A DNA stretch of 64,000 nucleotides, taken from assembly GCA_013151255.1 (NCBI GenBank), contig JAADIQ010000077.1:1-64000 (forward strand), written 5' to 3'. A program made the position numbers and the translations under genes. The DNA is from Alphaproteobacteria bacterium (lineage in GTDB: Bacteria > Pseudomonadota > Alphaproteobacteria > Caulobacterales > Parvularculaceae). Positions 36,501 through 45,465 of this stretch are shown one piece after another. The notes below the pieces were generated by a model that saw only the letters and a list, made by a program, of their open reading frames with translations, was not told the DNA's origin and made no database searches. Position 1 is the first letter of the stretch. Each line of letters starts with the position of its first letter.

Positions 36501-37747
36501 GCACCGACGAACAAAAGCAAAAAGTAACCTCGCCAGTGCGGACGGGCTGGGCGCCGAATTCGGCGCCGCCGCCGCCGCCAAGCATTCTTTATGTGGTGCC
36601 GACATTCGGCTGGGTACGGACCAACAAGGGCGGACGCGCGTCATCCTTGCGGGCCGGCGGCGGTTTACGCGTTTATCTTGACCGTCCATGGATGGCCACC
36701 GGCTTTACTGAAATGCTCGGCGTCGTTCTGGCCCACAAGTCGAATACCAAACCTGTCAGCAATGCAAAAATCGATGCAGACTATACCGGTTCGGTGACCA
36801 TGTGGGGGACAGACCCGATCTGGGCCAATCCGGCTAAGATCGCTGACGCTTCGCCGCCGCTATCTGCTTTTCCGCTGGCGAGACTGCAAGGCCCGATCAC
36901 CTTTGAAGGCTCCGGCCTGCCGGAGGAAGAGGGAACGGATTTACCGCCCGGTGGATTTCTCCATACGCGGTTACCGCACCCAGAAATCATGGACGATACT
37001 GCGCCAACTGCCGATCAGATCCGTCTCGATGTAGCGCCGCATGTCACCGGTTACGATCCAGAGCGCAAGCTATGGTACTGCGATATCGTCATCCGGCCAC
37101 CTTCGGGGACATACTACCCCTTCGTGCGGCTTGCTTTGGCGCGCTACAATCCGATCTCAATCTGGCGCGCGCATCTGTCTTCAATGGTGATGACGGAGTT
37201 TCAACAATTGACGCCGGACCGCCTGGTGATCGCCACCAAGGATGGGTCTGCGCGCAAAGCTCATGTCGCCGTTTACGGCGTTGCTGGAAAGCCGTCGCTC
37301 TCGCAACTTGACGCTGGCCGGTACGAGGCGATCACCCAGGTGCTGTCTGCGGGCGCAGACCCGGAACTTGGCTGGCGAACGGTTAAGGCCACTGCGCCGG
37401 CGGGCCCGCAACTGTCAGCACGGCTGGCGCGAAGAGGCGCCATAAGAGCGGCGCCGCAGTCAATGCAACTGAAGCGGCAGGCCGAGCAAGCGCTTCAGGC
37501 GGAAAATCTGAACGCCCTTATTGCAAAACCGGAATTGATTTTGGCTTTGCGACCGCCCTTGCTTTGGGAAACGGATATCTGGCTTCCAGACGCGCCGGCA
37601 GGTGGAAAGCGGCGTATTCTCGTTACCGAGAAAGAGCATTACCGGGTAGAGCCTGACGACCTTTGGACGCAACCCGGCGGCGCCATCTCATCACAGACCC
37701 TGCCGAAGGGAAGCCGCGTCGTTTATATGGAAGTATTGGACGTATAA
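33512..37747 (+). CDS. Giant protein of unknown function, cassette gene 2
   Basis: 1411 residues; AGGAG lies 8 bases before the ATG. There is no signal peptide or membrane segment. The N-terminus reads VVWTLLPNGINK, then ASVLVSPRLMLP and FDYWQDWPAII. Further blocks are IIRGFRVDVQDDKTNKWRSI near 465, LPRLRFGNTYRMRVRLVDLA near 570-590, LPYLPDPLAISVAIRVI near 735-750, and a C-terminal region rich in Pro and Trp. The composition suggests many beta-sandwich modules. I recognise no catalytic motif and cannot name a family; by eye it looks like a large conserved hypothetical. It pairs with the exported gene upstream and was probably transcribed with it. Confidence 0.8.
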   Translation: MITQRVVWTLLPNGINKKSKRARASVLVSPRLMLPNTTQPADLSHFDYWQDWPAIIQAASFKISINAGAQVVDAELTSKPDSAIWKAIFPVTTFVKPWQFDESGLLNKVILSYPVAAVSNLIEDLYGQIGIDAQAGLPDRRNLAAVIAGLQSDISFVGAGRGGVRPKPLTPEEVLEQLRRESKRQDFSRPAGNNPKAGANQGLMGDPAQALDLLQAYHTPLEAVKTGQYAANQMPDNYGAKFPNKPSPFRHAKWITRDKSPLPAAQDYKDLIDFHQISASLSQYPEINRLCGLVLDLEFDRPNTMGATATLELKADWQSLGQPGPATTEPDINPRIVVTSSKSVFYAARKNNISPIVERYLNLSGEDFSLIQMDVDGAGMKLKNLRESLKRAVPIVYDDDTFEEETKPEAGLPSLRTSGVMLAETRRDLSVTALLQRAGAMQSALAGSNQAPTLYAEDIIRGFRVDVQDDKTNKWRSIFYRQTNFKFTNTGGDHVTPKEEGMARIAAGGSTDNTNTDIVKIHEALVSWTGWSLAAPEPGRLVKKDDSVGDDKEQTPPGLPLETKYSVVPDTLPRLRFGNTYRMRVRLVDLAGASEDHSEANIHPKGAASRPMMLRRHEPIEPPALTLVSAGGTIDPLGDGESMQHIAIRSWNDTPDKNVVAATQISRRHVTPTRVSHRFAELHGAMDTGAGGAIDKSIYAMLVAQDKSLPEISLDRGKNAATNAPERYTFADEEFKLPYLPDPLAISVAIRVIGADGVNPDIIHKVPLYCSGAAPDCNWPNALPFKIIVAESGISNAKFDAATREFHIPMKKAERARVYLSCLMPKSAMAMMAVRQMILKRNPDAKTRQEIEKRIADGQHWMFTPWRIVEIVHAVQKPLITPVITNLNINRKLGDTAATPGIESLPLHSKSTARVDMKGEWREPVDDPADLQAAEGPYAVALKAHAFSKKIARNDAPNGVYNYFTGKHNFANTHYRRVLYKLDAVTRYKEFFEEPIRTDEQKQKVTSPVRTGWAPNSAPPPPPSILYVVPTFGWVRTNKGGRASSLRAGGGLRVYLDRPWMATGFTEMLGVVLAHKSNTKPVSNAKIDADYTGSVTMWGTDPIWANPAKIADASPPLSAFPLARLQGPITFEGSGLPEEEGTDLPPGGFLHTRLPHPEIMDDTAPTADQIRLDVAPHVTGYDPERKLWYCDIVIRPPSGTYYPFVRLALARYNPISIWRAHLSSMVMTEFQQLTPDRLVIATKDGSARKAHVAVYGVAGKPSLSQLDAGRYEAITQVLSAGADPELGWRTVKATAPAGPQLSARLARRGAIRAAPQSMQLKRQAEQALQAENLNALIAKPELILALRPPLLWETDIWLPDAPAGGKRRILVTEKEHYRVEPDDLWTQPGGAISSQTLPKGSRVVYMEVLDV

Positions 37748-37845
37748 ACTAGCGCCAGCCCAAAACGCATCCATTGGATTGGCAAAGAATGACGGCTAAA
37801 CGAGTCCAAATCTGAAAATCAGAGGTTTGTAAGCCATTGAAATAA

Positions 37846-37922
<77 letters not shown>

Positions 37923-38276
37923 AAAGCTGCGGCGTCTCGCCGTTTGCGAGCGCGCGGTGTATGCCAGCGGGCAGCGCACGTCAAGCTAATCCGGGGCCTT
38001 GGGTGTGATTCGGGGCGCAAAATTGCCGCCCTCGCCGCACGGAATTCGAAGGCCGGGATCACAGCCGCCCAAATTATCGAAATTCGCCTGATTTTACCCA
38101 GTAAATGCGCCCTTACCGGCAGTAATTCGCGCCGTGGGATTGAACCCATTCGCGCAAAGGTCTTTGATGGACAAGACCTTATAGAGTTCAAACGCGAGGA
38201 CTACCCGCTCGCCCTCTGAGGCGATGAGATCATCCCACCCAAGGTCAGCGGCGCCCTCGCCCAATGGAGTTGGGCC
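37923..38276. other. Intergenic stretch between tRNA-Asp and the EF-G-like gene
   Basis: 354 bases without a gene I can support. An open frame on each strand here lacks a ribosome site and coding-like composition. The promoter for the EF-G-like gene is presumably within the last 100 bases. Confidence 0.5.
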
Positions 38277-40280
38277 ATGACAGCAAAACAGGGTTTGACG
38301 CGCTGCGCGGTGCTGGTTGGGCCGCAAGGCGGCGGTAAGACGACACTGACACGGGCGATAATTAAACGCACCGGCGCAAAAGCGCCGGTGTTTGATTATT
38401 CAGCCGAAGCAAAATCATTCGCCATGACCACCGAGCCGAATTTTGCGCGGTGCGATTATCTTGGGGATATCTGGAATTTTGTCGATTGTCCGGGCTCGAA
38501 TGAATTAATCCAGGCGAGCGAAGACGCGATGCGCGCCGCCGATATTGTCGTCATTGTCGCCGAGCCAAACCCGGAACGCATCGCCAGCCTTGGTTCCTAT
38601 TTCAAATTCCTCGACGATCACGACATCCCGCATGTGCTGTTCGTCAACCGCCTTGACGAGGTTCAAGTGCGGGTGCGCGATTTATTGCAATCCCTGCAAG
38701 CCTATTCAGAACGCCCGCTGGTGTTGCGCCAGGCGCCGATCCGCGAAGGCGACACGATTGTTGGCGCGGTCGATCTGGTCAGCGAGCGCGCCTGGCGATA
38801 TCGCGAAGGCAAGCAATCGGAACTGATTGAAATTCCCGCCTCGGTTAGAGACCGTGAGGCGGAGGCGCGCGAGACGATGCTCGACACGGTCGCGGATTTC
38901 GACGATGCGCTGATGGAACAAATTCTCGAGGACAAGGTTCCGGCCAGCGACGAAATCTATGACTTGATGGCGCAGGAGCTGCGCGAGGACATTGTTGTTC
39001 CGGTGCTGCTCGGCTCTGCCGCCCACGGCCATGGCGTCACCCGATTGTTAAAGCTGTTGCGCCATGAGGCGCCCGAGGTCAGTGTCGCTGCGGCGCGGCT
39101 TGGCTTTGACAAGTGCGGCGAAGCCGTCGCGTCGGTGATGCGCACCATGCATGTGCCCCATACCGGCAAGCTTTCCGTCATGCGGATTTGGAAGGGCGCG
39201 CTTAAACATGGCGACGCCCTCGGCGGCGGACGCATCACCGGGCTGCTGGCGCTGAACGGCGCTACCCGCGACAAACTGGCGGGGGCGCATGCCGGCGATC
39301 TCGCTTGTGCGCCGCGCACTGACGCGTTGGCGACCGGCGATGTCGTCATCGATGGGCAAATTCATAAACAGGACTTCGCCGGTTCCGGGCGCGCGCCGGT
39401 TTACTCGCTGGCAATCCGTGCAAAGAATGCCCGCGATGACGTAAAGCTATCATCGGCGTTGGCGAAGCTGCGCGAAGAAGACGCCTCAATCCTTGCCGAG
39501 CGTCGCCCTGACACGGGTGAATTATTACTGCGCGGCCAGGGCGATGTGCATTTACGGCTTGTGGCTGCGAAATTGAAAAATCAGTATAATATTGAAATTG
39601 AGACGTCTCCCCCGACCCCCGCCTATCGCGAAACCATCCGCAGCGGCGGCGATCATCATACGCGGCACAAAAAACAAAGCGGCGGTCATGGCCAGTTTGC
39701 CGACATCAAGATTAAACTAAAACCGCTGCCGCGCGGCGCCGGTTTTGCGTTTGACGACACCATTCACGGCGGCACGGTGCCCAAACAATACATCCCGGCA
39801 GTTGAGACCGGCGTTAAAGACGGCCTCGCATGCGGGCCTTTAGGGTTTCCGGTGGTTGATGTGGCGGTGACGCTTTGCGACGGCCAGCACCATGCGGTCG
39901 ACAGCAATGAGCTATCGTTCAAGCTGGCCGGCCAGCAGGCCATGCGCGAGGCCCTGCCCACTTGCGACCCGGTTCTCCTGGAGCCGATCTATGAGACCCG
40001 CATCCACACGCCGAGCGACCACACCAACAAAGTCCACGGCGTCATCTCCAGCCGCCGCGGGCAGATTTTGGGGTTTGACGCGCGCGACGGCTGGCCCGGC
40101 TGGGACACGGTCACCGCGATGATGCCGGAGACAGGCCTTCAGGGCCTGATTATAGAGCTGCGCTCACTAAGCCAGGGCGCAGCAACCTATGAAGCGTCAT
40201 TCGATCATTACCAGGAGCTATTTGGGAACGACGCCGACAAGGTTATCGCTGAGCGTAAGGCGGAGGCTGGGGGGCGCTAA
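38277..40280 (+). CDS. EF-G-like GTPase, divergent paralogue of elongation factor G
   Basis: 667 residues, EF-G length. The P-loop is VGPQGGGKTTLTRAI. The G3 motif reads DCPGS instead of DTPGH, so the His that normally activates the water is replaced, and the G4 motif is VNRLDE instead of NKxD. Domains II-V are recognisable (GKLSVMRIWKGALKHGD; KQSGGHGQFADIKIKLK; the C-terminal VHGVISSRRGQILGFD). It is a translation-factor-type protein, but its changes suggest slow or altered GTP hydrolysis. Proteins of this kind are usually extra copies beside a standard EF-G, which is not in the window. Function on ribosomes is inferred. Confidence 0.88.
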   Translation: MTAKQGLTRCAVLVGPQGGGKTTLTRAIIKRTGAKAPVFDYSAEAKSFAMTTEPNFARCDYLGDIWNFVDCPGSNELIQASEDAMRAADIVVIVAEPNPERIASLGSYFKFLDDHDIPHVLFVNRLDEVQVRVRDLLQSLQAYSERPLVLRQAPIREGDTIVGAVDLVSERAWRYREGKQSELIEIPASVRDREAEARETMLDTVADFDDALMEQILEDKVPASDEIYDLMAQELREDIVVPVLLGSAAHGHGVTRLLKLLRHEAPEVSVAAARLGFDKCGEAVASVMRTMHVPHTGKLSVMRIWKGALKHGDALGGGRITGLLALNGATRDKLAGAHAGDLACAPRTDALATGDVVIDGQIHKQDFAGSGRAPVYSLAIRAKNARDDVKLSSALAKLREEDASILAERRPDTGELLLRGQGDVHLRLVAAKLKNQYNIEIETSPPTPAYRETIRSGGDHHTRHKKQSGGHGQFADIKIKLKPLPRGAGFAFDDTIHGGTVPKQYIPAVETGVKDGLACGPLGFPVVDVAVTLCDGQHHAVDSNELSFKLAGQQAMREALPTCDPVLLEPIYETRIHTPSDHTNKVHGVISSRRGQILGFDARDGWPGWDTVTAMMPETGLQGLIIELRSLSQGAATYEASFDHYQELFGNDADKVIAERKAEAGGR

Positions 40281-40286
40281 CAATAT

Positions 40287-40444
40287 CGTCATCCCGTGCG
40301 CGATGCAGCACGCCAGTGCTGCTTCGCAGGCCCGGGATCTATTTGAGCGATCCCGGACCAGCACCGCAACACCCCGACGGCGAAGGCGGTCGAATCATGG
40401 CTTGCGCGCATTCACGCGCGGGGTCGCAGCGCATCCGGGATGAC
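40287..40444. repeat. Intergenic palindromic repeat element, diverged copy 2
   Basis: The element opens with CGTCATCCCG (40287-40296) and closes with CCGGGATGAC (40435-40444), and has internal CCCGGGATC and GATCCCGG arms. It belongs to the same class as the elements at 16277 and 63481. It occupies most of the gap after the EF-G-like gene and may act as a terminator for the two convergent genes. Confidence 0.65.
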
Positions 40445-40495
40445 AATCTGCTTTTGTTTGTGAGATTCTGAGGCGCGTCAGAATAGGAAATTAAA

Positions 40496-41533
40496 TTAAA
40501 CCGTGTCCGGCCCAACCCTTATCACCGCCTTGCCCATATTCTCGCCGCTGAACAGGCCAATGAAAGCGTCCGGCGCCTTTTCCAGGCCGTCATATTTGGT
40601 TTCCTGAAATTTGATTTTTCCGGCGGCGAGAAGCGGGGCGACTTCCATTGCGAACTCCATCGCCTTATCGATATATTCCGAAACGATAAACCCGCGCGCC
40701 ATGACGCCGCGGCCAATCATATTGATGAGATTGGGCGGGCCCGGCTCAAGCTCTTTGTTGTTGTAAACCGAAATCATCCCGCACAGGGCCATGCGTCCGC
40801 CGAATGCAATGCAATTGAGCGCCGCTTCCAGATGCATGCCGCCGACATTTTCGAAATAACAGTCAACACCCTTTGGCGCCGCTTTGGCGAGCGCCTTGGT
40901 CAGCTCTCCGGCGTGTTTGTAGTCCTTATAATTAAGCGCCACATCGACGCCGGCTTCTTTTTCCAGCCAGGCGCATTTTTCCGCCGAGCCGGCAGAGGCG
41001 ATGACGCGGCATCCTTTTGCTTTTCCGAGTTGACAAACTACTGAGCCGACCGCGCCCGCAGCGCCGGAAACGAACATCGTCTCGCCTTCCTTGGGTTTCA
41101 GAATTTGCGTGACGCCAGCCCAGGCGGTGAGGCCCGGCATCCCCAATACGCCAAGATAGGCCGAAAGCGGCGCCATGTTCGGGTCAACCTTCTGGGTGCG
41201 CTCACCTTTGGAGATATAGTGGGTTTTCCAGCCGCCAAGGAAATCGACGACATAATCGCCCGGCTCATAGCCTTGAATGTTTGATTCCATCACCTGGCTC
41301 ACCACGCCGCCTTCCAGCGGCGCATCAAGTGAGAATGGCGGGATATAGCTTTTGACCTCCGGCCGCATGCGTCCGCGCATGTAAGGGTCGACCGACATCC
41401 ACACAGCGCGGCACAACATTTCGCCGTCGCCAGGCGCCGGGACATCAATGTCGCGCAGCTGGAACTGTGATGGTTGCGGCATGCCCGTCGGATATTCTGT
41501 CAGAAAGATCGCCTTGGCTTTGATCGTCGTCAT
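40496..41533 (-). CDS. NADP-dependent zinc-free alcohol/enone oxidoreductase (MDR superfamily)
   Basis: 345 residues from the ATG at 41533; a GAGGA site lies 10 bases upstream, and an in-frame ATG at 41554 is an alternative. VSGAAGAVGSVVCQLGKAKG is the cofactor-binding motif and YFENVGGMHLEAALN is typical of the leukotriene-B4/curcumin-reductase group, which reduces alkenal or enone double bonds. The zinc-binding residues of classical alcohol dehydrogenases are missing. It stands alone and is divergent from the lipoprotein gene. A detoxifying or broad reductase role is likely but the substrate is unknown. Confidence 0.88.
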   Translation of the reverse strand: MTTIKAKAIFLTEYPTGMPQPSQFQLRDIDVPAPGDGEMLCRAVWMSVDPYMRGRMRPEVKSYIPPFSLDAPLEGGVVSQVMESNIQGYEPGDYVVDFLGGWKTHYISKGERTQKVDPNMAPLSAYLGVLGMPGLTAWAGVTQILKPKEGETMFVSGAAGAVGSVVCQLGKAKGCRVIASAGSAEKCAWLEKEAGVDVALNYKDYKHAGELTKALAKAAPKGVDCYFENVGGMHLEAALNCIAFGGRMALCGMISVYNNKELEPGPPNLINMIGRGVMARGFIVSEYIDKAMEFAMEVAPLLAAGKIKFQETKYDGLEKAPDAFIGLFSGENMGKAVIRVGPDTV

Positions 41534-41732
41534 CGCTGTTTCATCCTCATTCATTCCAAAGTGGACACTAGACCATCGCCCTCTCCTCGCAAGGGCGTGA
41601 TGCAGCGGCCTAATTCGGCCAGATCGTCGCCTCATTCTCGCCTTGGATGCGGGCGATCTTGTGTCTTATCGGGAAACGGGGCTTTTGAACCCGCATTTTA
41701 GACTTTCAAAACGCGACGAGAAGGAGATGGAG

Positions 41733-42077
41733 ATGAATTTATTTGTGATTGCCTCCGGCGCCATGCTGTTGGCCGTAGCCGGCTGTCAGTCGACCGGCGA
41801 AGGCGCATTGACCGGCGCGGTTATCGGCGCTGCCGGCGGCGCTATTGCTGGTGAGATTTTCGCCGGCAGCCCTGGCCGCGGCGCGGCCTATGGCGCGCTT
41901 ATCGGCGCCGCGCTTGGCGCTTATGAGGGCTGCTCGCGCGCCGGAACCTGTTGGGGCCGGGCCCGCGACAACGGCCACCGCCAATATGACGGCTATTCAG
42001 GGCGGTATTATTATGTCGACCCGGAATATGGCGACACCTATTGGGAAGACGGATCGTTCCGCGAATATGGCGATTAA
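41733..42077 (+). CDS. Glycine-zipper lipoprotein
   Basis: 114 residues from the ATG at 41733, 6 bases after AAGGAG; an ATG at 41727 is too near it. The signal ends in LAVAGC, a lipobox, so the mature N-terminus is a lipid-modified Cys. Next comes a glycine-zipper membrane stretch (GALTGAVIGAAGGAIAGEIF, then GAAYGALIGAALGAYEGC), and then a Tyr/Asp-rich tail (YYYVDPEYGDTYWED). Such proteins sit in the outer membrane and are known in many bacteria as small stress-associated lipoproteins. A hairpin terminator lies after it. Confidence 0.85.
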   Translation: MNLFVIASGAMLLAVAGCQSTGEGALTGAVIGAAGGAIAGEIFAGSPGRGAAYGALIGAALGAYEGCSRAGTCWGRARDNGHRQYDGYSGRYYYVDPEYGDTYWEDGSFREYGD

Positions 42078-42130
42078 CGCCAGCGAACTTACAGTAAGTC
42101 GATGAAACTCTTCGGGGGGATCGTTGCGTA

Positions 42131-42178
42131 AAATCAGCCCGCCGGGTCGCTGTGATCCGCGCGGGCTGATTTCTTTTG
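42131..42178. terminator. Bidirectional Rho-independent terminator
   Basis: AAATCAGCCCGC (42131-42142) pairs with GCGGGCTGATTT (42161-42172), followed by CTTTT on the plus strand and by TTTTACG on the minus strand. It ends the lipoprotein gene and, because it overlaps the 3' end of the minus-strand membrane-protein gene, can also end that one. Confidence 0.8.
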
Positions 42179-42415
42179 GCCTTTGCCCATCTGGCTAAGC
42201 GCAATCAGTGTGAGCGTTGGCGCGAACCCGTCAATCTGTCCGGTCGGATCGGCAATTTCCCAAAACGCAAACAAACCCGGCCATCCCCACATGGCGACCG
42301 CCGCCATCCCCAGCGCAACGTCGAAGGCGAGTTCAAAGCCTGGTATCCGGCCAATGGTAAAATCGAGGATATCGAGAATGACGGCGACCGCCAGTTTGGC
42401 CATGGCGATTTTCAA
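42134..42415 (-). CDS. Small membrane protein of unknown function
   Basis: 93 residues from a TTG at 42415 that overlaps the stop of the upstream hydrolase, or 89 from the ATG at 42403; no strong ribosome site decides. Two hydrophobic stretches (AKLAVAVILDILDFTIG; ALGMAAVAMWGWPGLFAFWE) suggest two membrane passes, with a polar Lys-rich C-terminus. I recognise no family. It is the last gene of the minus-strand run and ends within the terminator at 42131. Confidence 0.55.
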   Translation of the reverse strand: MKIAMAKLAVAVILDILDFTIGRIPGFELAFDVALGMAAVAMWGWPGLFAFWEIADPTGQIDGFAPTLTLIALSQMGKGQKKSARADHSDPAG

Positions 42416-43323
42416 GACGTGTCCGCCGCGCCAAAACGCTTGGCGATAAACGCCGCCGATTGCGCAACCGAGCGATCGGCTTCCGGCATTTTACCAACAA
42501 ATATCGGCCACACATGCGCCAGGCCTTTTTCAATGATAAACTGTGAGGATACACCGGCGTCGTTCAGGCGCTCATGCAGCCTTACGGAATCGCTGTATAA
42601 AACCTCACTGTCGCTCGCGAATGTCAGTATGGGCGGCAATCCTGCAAGGTCTGCATATAAAGGCGAGGCCAGCGGCGCTTGCGGATTGGCGCCGGCGAGA
42701 TATTTTTTCGCGCCCTCGACAATATAAATCTTTTTGAACATCACGTCGGTTTTCTCGTTTTCAGAAAGCGATGCGCCGCAGGTCGCAAGGTCAGTCCAGG
42801 GAGAATACAAGACCGCGCCGGCCGGCATCGGCAATCCGTGATCGCGCGCGGCCAGCATAAGCGCGAGCGCCAGTCCACCGCCGGCCGAATCGCCCGCAAC
42901 AATGATGCGTTGAGGCTCGCGCGCCTGATCGAGCAGCCAGCGATAGGCGTTAAGCGCGTCATCAACCGCCGCCGGAAAAGGGTGCTCTGGCGCCATGCGA
43001 TAGTTCAATGAAAACACATCCGCCTGGCTCGCCGCCGCCAGCGCAAACGTCACGGCGCGGTGCGACTTGGCCGAGCCAAACACATAACCGCCGCCATGGA
43101 GGTAGAAAATCAGATTGCCGGCCTCAGCATTTTCACTGCGGTGCCACTCGCCTTTTACGGCGGCGTCATCGCGTTTTTCGATGGTAATGCCGGCAGGCGG
43201 CGTATTCGGCGCTATTTTGTCCGTGCCGGCGCGGAGCTTTTCCGGGTCCAGCAGATGCAATGGGTGGCGCTTGAAGCTCCATTTCAAATATAAGTTGAGA
43301 ATGTTGGCTTTAATACTGGGCAA
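42412..43323 (-). CDS. Alpha/beta hydrolase, hormone-sensitive-lipase family (TTG start)
   Basis: 303 residues from a TTG at 43323, preceded by AGGAGG with 5 bases between; the frame runs back to 43359 without a better site. The HGGG motif in LHGGGYVFGSAKSH forms the oxyanion hole, GDSAGGGLALALML carries the nucleophilic Ser, and the His is in KGLAHVWPIF. NYRMAPEHPFPAAVDDALNA is typical of this family. Such esterases act on short acyl or aromatic esters. It follows the TonB receptor by about 100 bases on the same strand, consistent with processing of an imported ester. Confidence 0.9.
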   Translation of the reverse strand: MPSIKANILNLYLKWSFKRHPLHLLDPEKLRAGTDKIAPNTPPAGITIEKRDDAAVKGEWHRSENAEAGNLIFYLHGGGYVFGSAKSHRAVTFALAAASQADVFSLNYRMAPEHPFPAAVDDALNAYRWLLDQAREPQRIIVAGDSAGGGLALALMLAARDHGLPMPAGAVLYSPWTDLATCGASLSENEKTDVMFKKIYIVEGAKKYLAGANPQAPLASPLYADLAGLPPILTFASDSEVLYSDSVRLHERLNDAGVSSQFIIEKGLAHVWPIFVGKMPEADRSVAQSAAFIAKRFGAADTS

Positions 43324-43419
43324 GCGCGCCTCCTGATTTGTTAAATCGAGGCTATGCAAGTTGAGGCGTTAAGAAAAGGGTTTTTGGCGCCTATTGCCTT
43401 AAGCGGTCAGGCGCCCGCC

Positions 43420-45435
43420 TTACCGACGATAGCGCAGGCCGACGCCGAAGGTTCGCTCTTCGCCGGGGAAAAACCGTTCGCTGCCAAAGGCGAAGTCCGC
43501 GCGCTCGGCGTAGAGTTTGTTGGTGACGTTGCGCAAAGTGAGGAAAACCGACAGACGCTCGGCCACCATCGCCTCGCCGCGCAGATGCAGGAGGTTATGG
43601 CCTTCATAGGCGTGGTCATTGGCGGCGTCAGTAAAATAGGACCCGACCGAGACCCACTCAGCCTCAAGCCAGGCGCGTTCCGTCGGGCTCCAGCGCAGCC
43701 TGGTATTGGCGATCACCCGCGGCGCCGTGTCGATATCATCGCCTTTGGTAATCGATTCTGTCGCCCTGCCGGTCGGGCGATTAAAACGGTAAGTATGGGC
43801 CGCATAGGTGAGCGCGCTTTCCAGCGTCAGCCTGTCATGCAGCAAGATGCGGATATCCGCCTCGACGCCGGCATGGCGGGTCTTGCCATTGGAGACATTA
43901 AAGCCGTCGGCGTCGCGGAAAAAGAAGTTGCGCTTTTCCATCCAGAAACCGGCAAGATTGATTTTAACCCGTTCACCAATACGCGCCCGCACCCCTAGTT
44001 CAACCGAATCAATCTGTTCCGGGCGCGCCTGGTCGCCGGTCTGGTTAATTTGCAAACGATAGAGGTCCGTCGTTTGCGGCGGGCGGGCGCCGCGCGCATA
44101 GCTGATATAGGCGTTGACGTTATCAGAGAATTCATGCCGTACACTGAATTTTGGACTGGCAGTGACGAACCGGTCGGTCTGGTCATCGAGCCGCAAAAAC
44201 CGGCCGACGACGCCGCTATCGGTGAGATTATCGTATTCGTAAATCGTTCCATCAATGCGCGCAGCGGCGGTCATGTAGGTCTTCGGCGCGAGTTGATATT
44301 CGGCCTGCACAAAACCGGATGCATTGATTGCGCGCATCTTGTAATTATAATGGAGGCCTTGGGTGAACGAAAAAATCCTCGGGCGCGCCTGGAATTCGCT
44401 TAGCGTACCCTCAGTATATTCCGCATCGATGCCAGCGATCAACGAAAGCCGTCCGGCCTCGTGATAGACGGCGCTCTGGGCGCCAACGCTCCAATGGCTG
44501 TTATTTTCAATCGCTTGCGAGGGGAGGAAATGCTGCCGGAACTCCATCTGGTTCCAGCGACCATAGGGCGTGACTTTTAAAACCGTGTTCTCTCCAATCC
44601 GGGCTTCAATGGTGGATTGAAACCGGAGCGATTTCGCATCGCGATAAGCGTCGGGGAAATCATTTGTCCGTCGCGCTGTGCGATCAAGGAGCGTGGCCCG
44701 GCCAAAAATAAATCCGGCGGTTTCCTGTTCGAGATTATCGAACGAAAAAATCGTGTCGATACTGACATTATCGCCATCGAAAATATGGCGCAGGGTCAAT
44801 TTTTGCTGATCAAGCCCTGCGTTCTGGCGATAGCCGGCTTCCGAGACAGCCGACACGCCAGCGAAAAACCGCTGCGCGCCTTTGCCGCCGGAAATAGTTC
44901 CCTTTATTTTGTAGCGGTCCTCAGTGTCGCCAAAGACTTCCGCGGAAAGCGAGAAATCTTTGCTCGGTTCAGGCGTCAACACATTAATGACGCCATGGAT
45001 GGCATTGGCGCCATAAAGCGCGCCGGACGGCCCGCGGACAATTTCTATTGCGCTGGCAATCTCATAGTGGGCGTCAAACAACCCGTTGACATTGGCAAAA
45101 CCCGGCGAGCGCAGCGGTACGCCATTTTCCAAAAACAGGAACGAGCCCGCCCCGGCCCCGCCAGTTAACACCGGCGAGCGGATCGCGGTTAAATGTTCCG
45201 CGCCCGAGCCACGATTTAAATTGACGCCCGGCGCACGCGCCAAAGCCTCGGCAATATGATCGGCGCCAATGCGAATGAGATCGTCCTCGCCGAGCACACT
45301 AATGCTCAGCGCAACATCCTCAACCGCCTGCGCCCGGCGCTCAGCGGTGACGACGATTGCATCTTCAGCCATGGCGGCGCTGACTAGAATCGACAGACCG
45401 CCGACAAGACCAACAAAACCCCTCACGCAACACAT
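43420..45435 (-). CDS. TonB-dependent outer-membrane receptor
   Basis: 671 residues from the ATG at 45435. A short signal peptide (GFVGLVGGLSILVSAAMAE) leads to AIVVTAERRAQAVEDVALSI, the plug start. The plug includes IVRGPSGALYGANAIHGVIN near residue 130. The barrel ends in VGLRYRR, with an atypical basic end rather than the usual Phe. It lies 30 bases downstream of the fumarylacetoacetase gene on the same strand, so uptake and breakdown may be co-expressed. The ligand is unknown; a phenylacetate- or tyrosine-related compound is plausible. Confidence 0.9.
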   Translation of the reverse strand: MCCVRGFVGLVGGLSILVSAAMAEDAIVVTAERRAQAVEDVALSISVLGEDDLIRIGADHIAEALARAPGVNLNRGSGAEHLTAIRSPVLTGGAGAGSFLFLENGVPLRSPGFANVNGLFDAHYEIASAIEIVRGPSGALYGANAIHGVINVLTPEPSKDFSLSAEVFGDTEDRYKIKGTISGGKGAQRFFAGVSAVSEAGYRQNAGLDQQKLTLRHIFDGDNVSIDTIFSFDNLEQETAGFIFGRATLLDRTARRTNDFPDAYRDAKSLRFQSTIEARIGENTVLKVTPYGRWNQMEFRQHFLPSQAIENNSHWSVGAQSAVYHEAGRLSLIAGIDAEYTEGTLSEFQARPRIFSFTQGLHYNYKMRAINASGFVQAEYQLAPKTYMTAAARIDGTIYEYDNLTDSGVVGRFLRLDDQTDRFVTASPKFSVRHEFSDNVNAYISYARGARPPQTTDLYRLQINQTGDQARPEQIDSVELGVRARIGERVKINLAGFWMEKRNFFFRDADGFNVSNGKTRHAGVEADIRILLHDRLTLESALTYAAHTYRFNRPTGRATESITKGDDIDTAPRVIANTRLRWSPTERAWLEAEWVSVGSYFTDAANDHAYEGHNLLHLRGEAMVAERLSVFLTLRNVTNKLYAERADFAFGSERFFPGEERTFGVGLRYRR

Positions 45436-45465
45436 CCCGTCAACTACCAACAGAGCGCTACCGCA

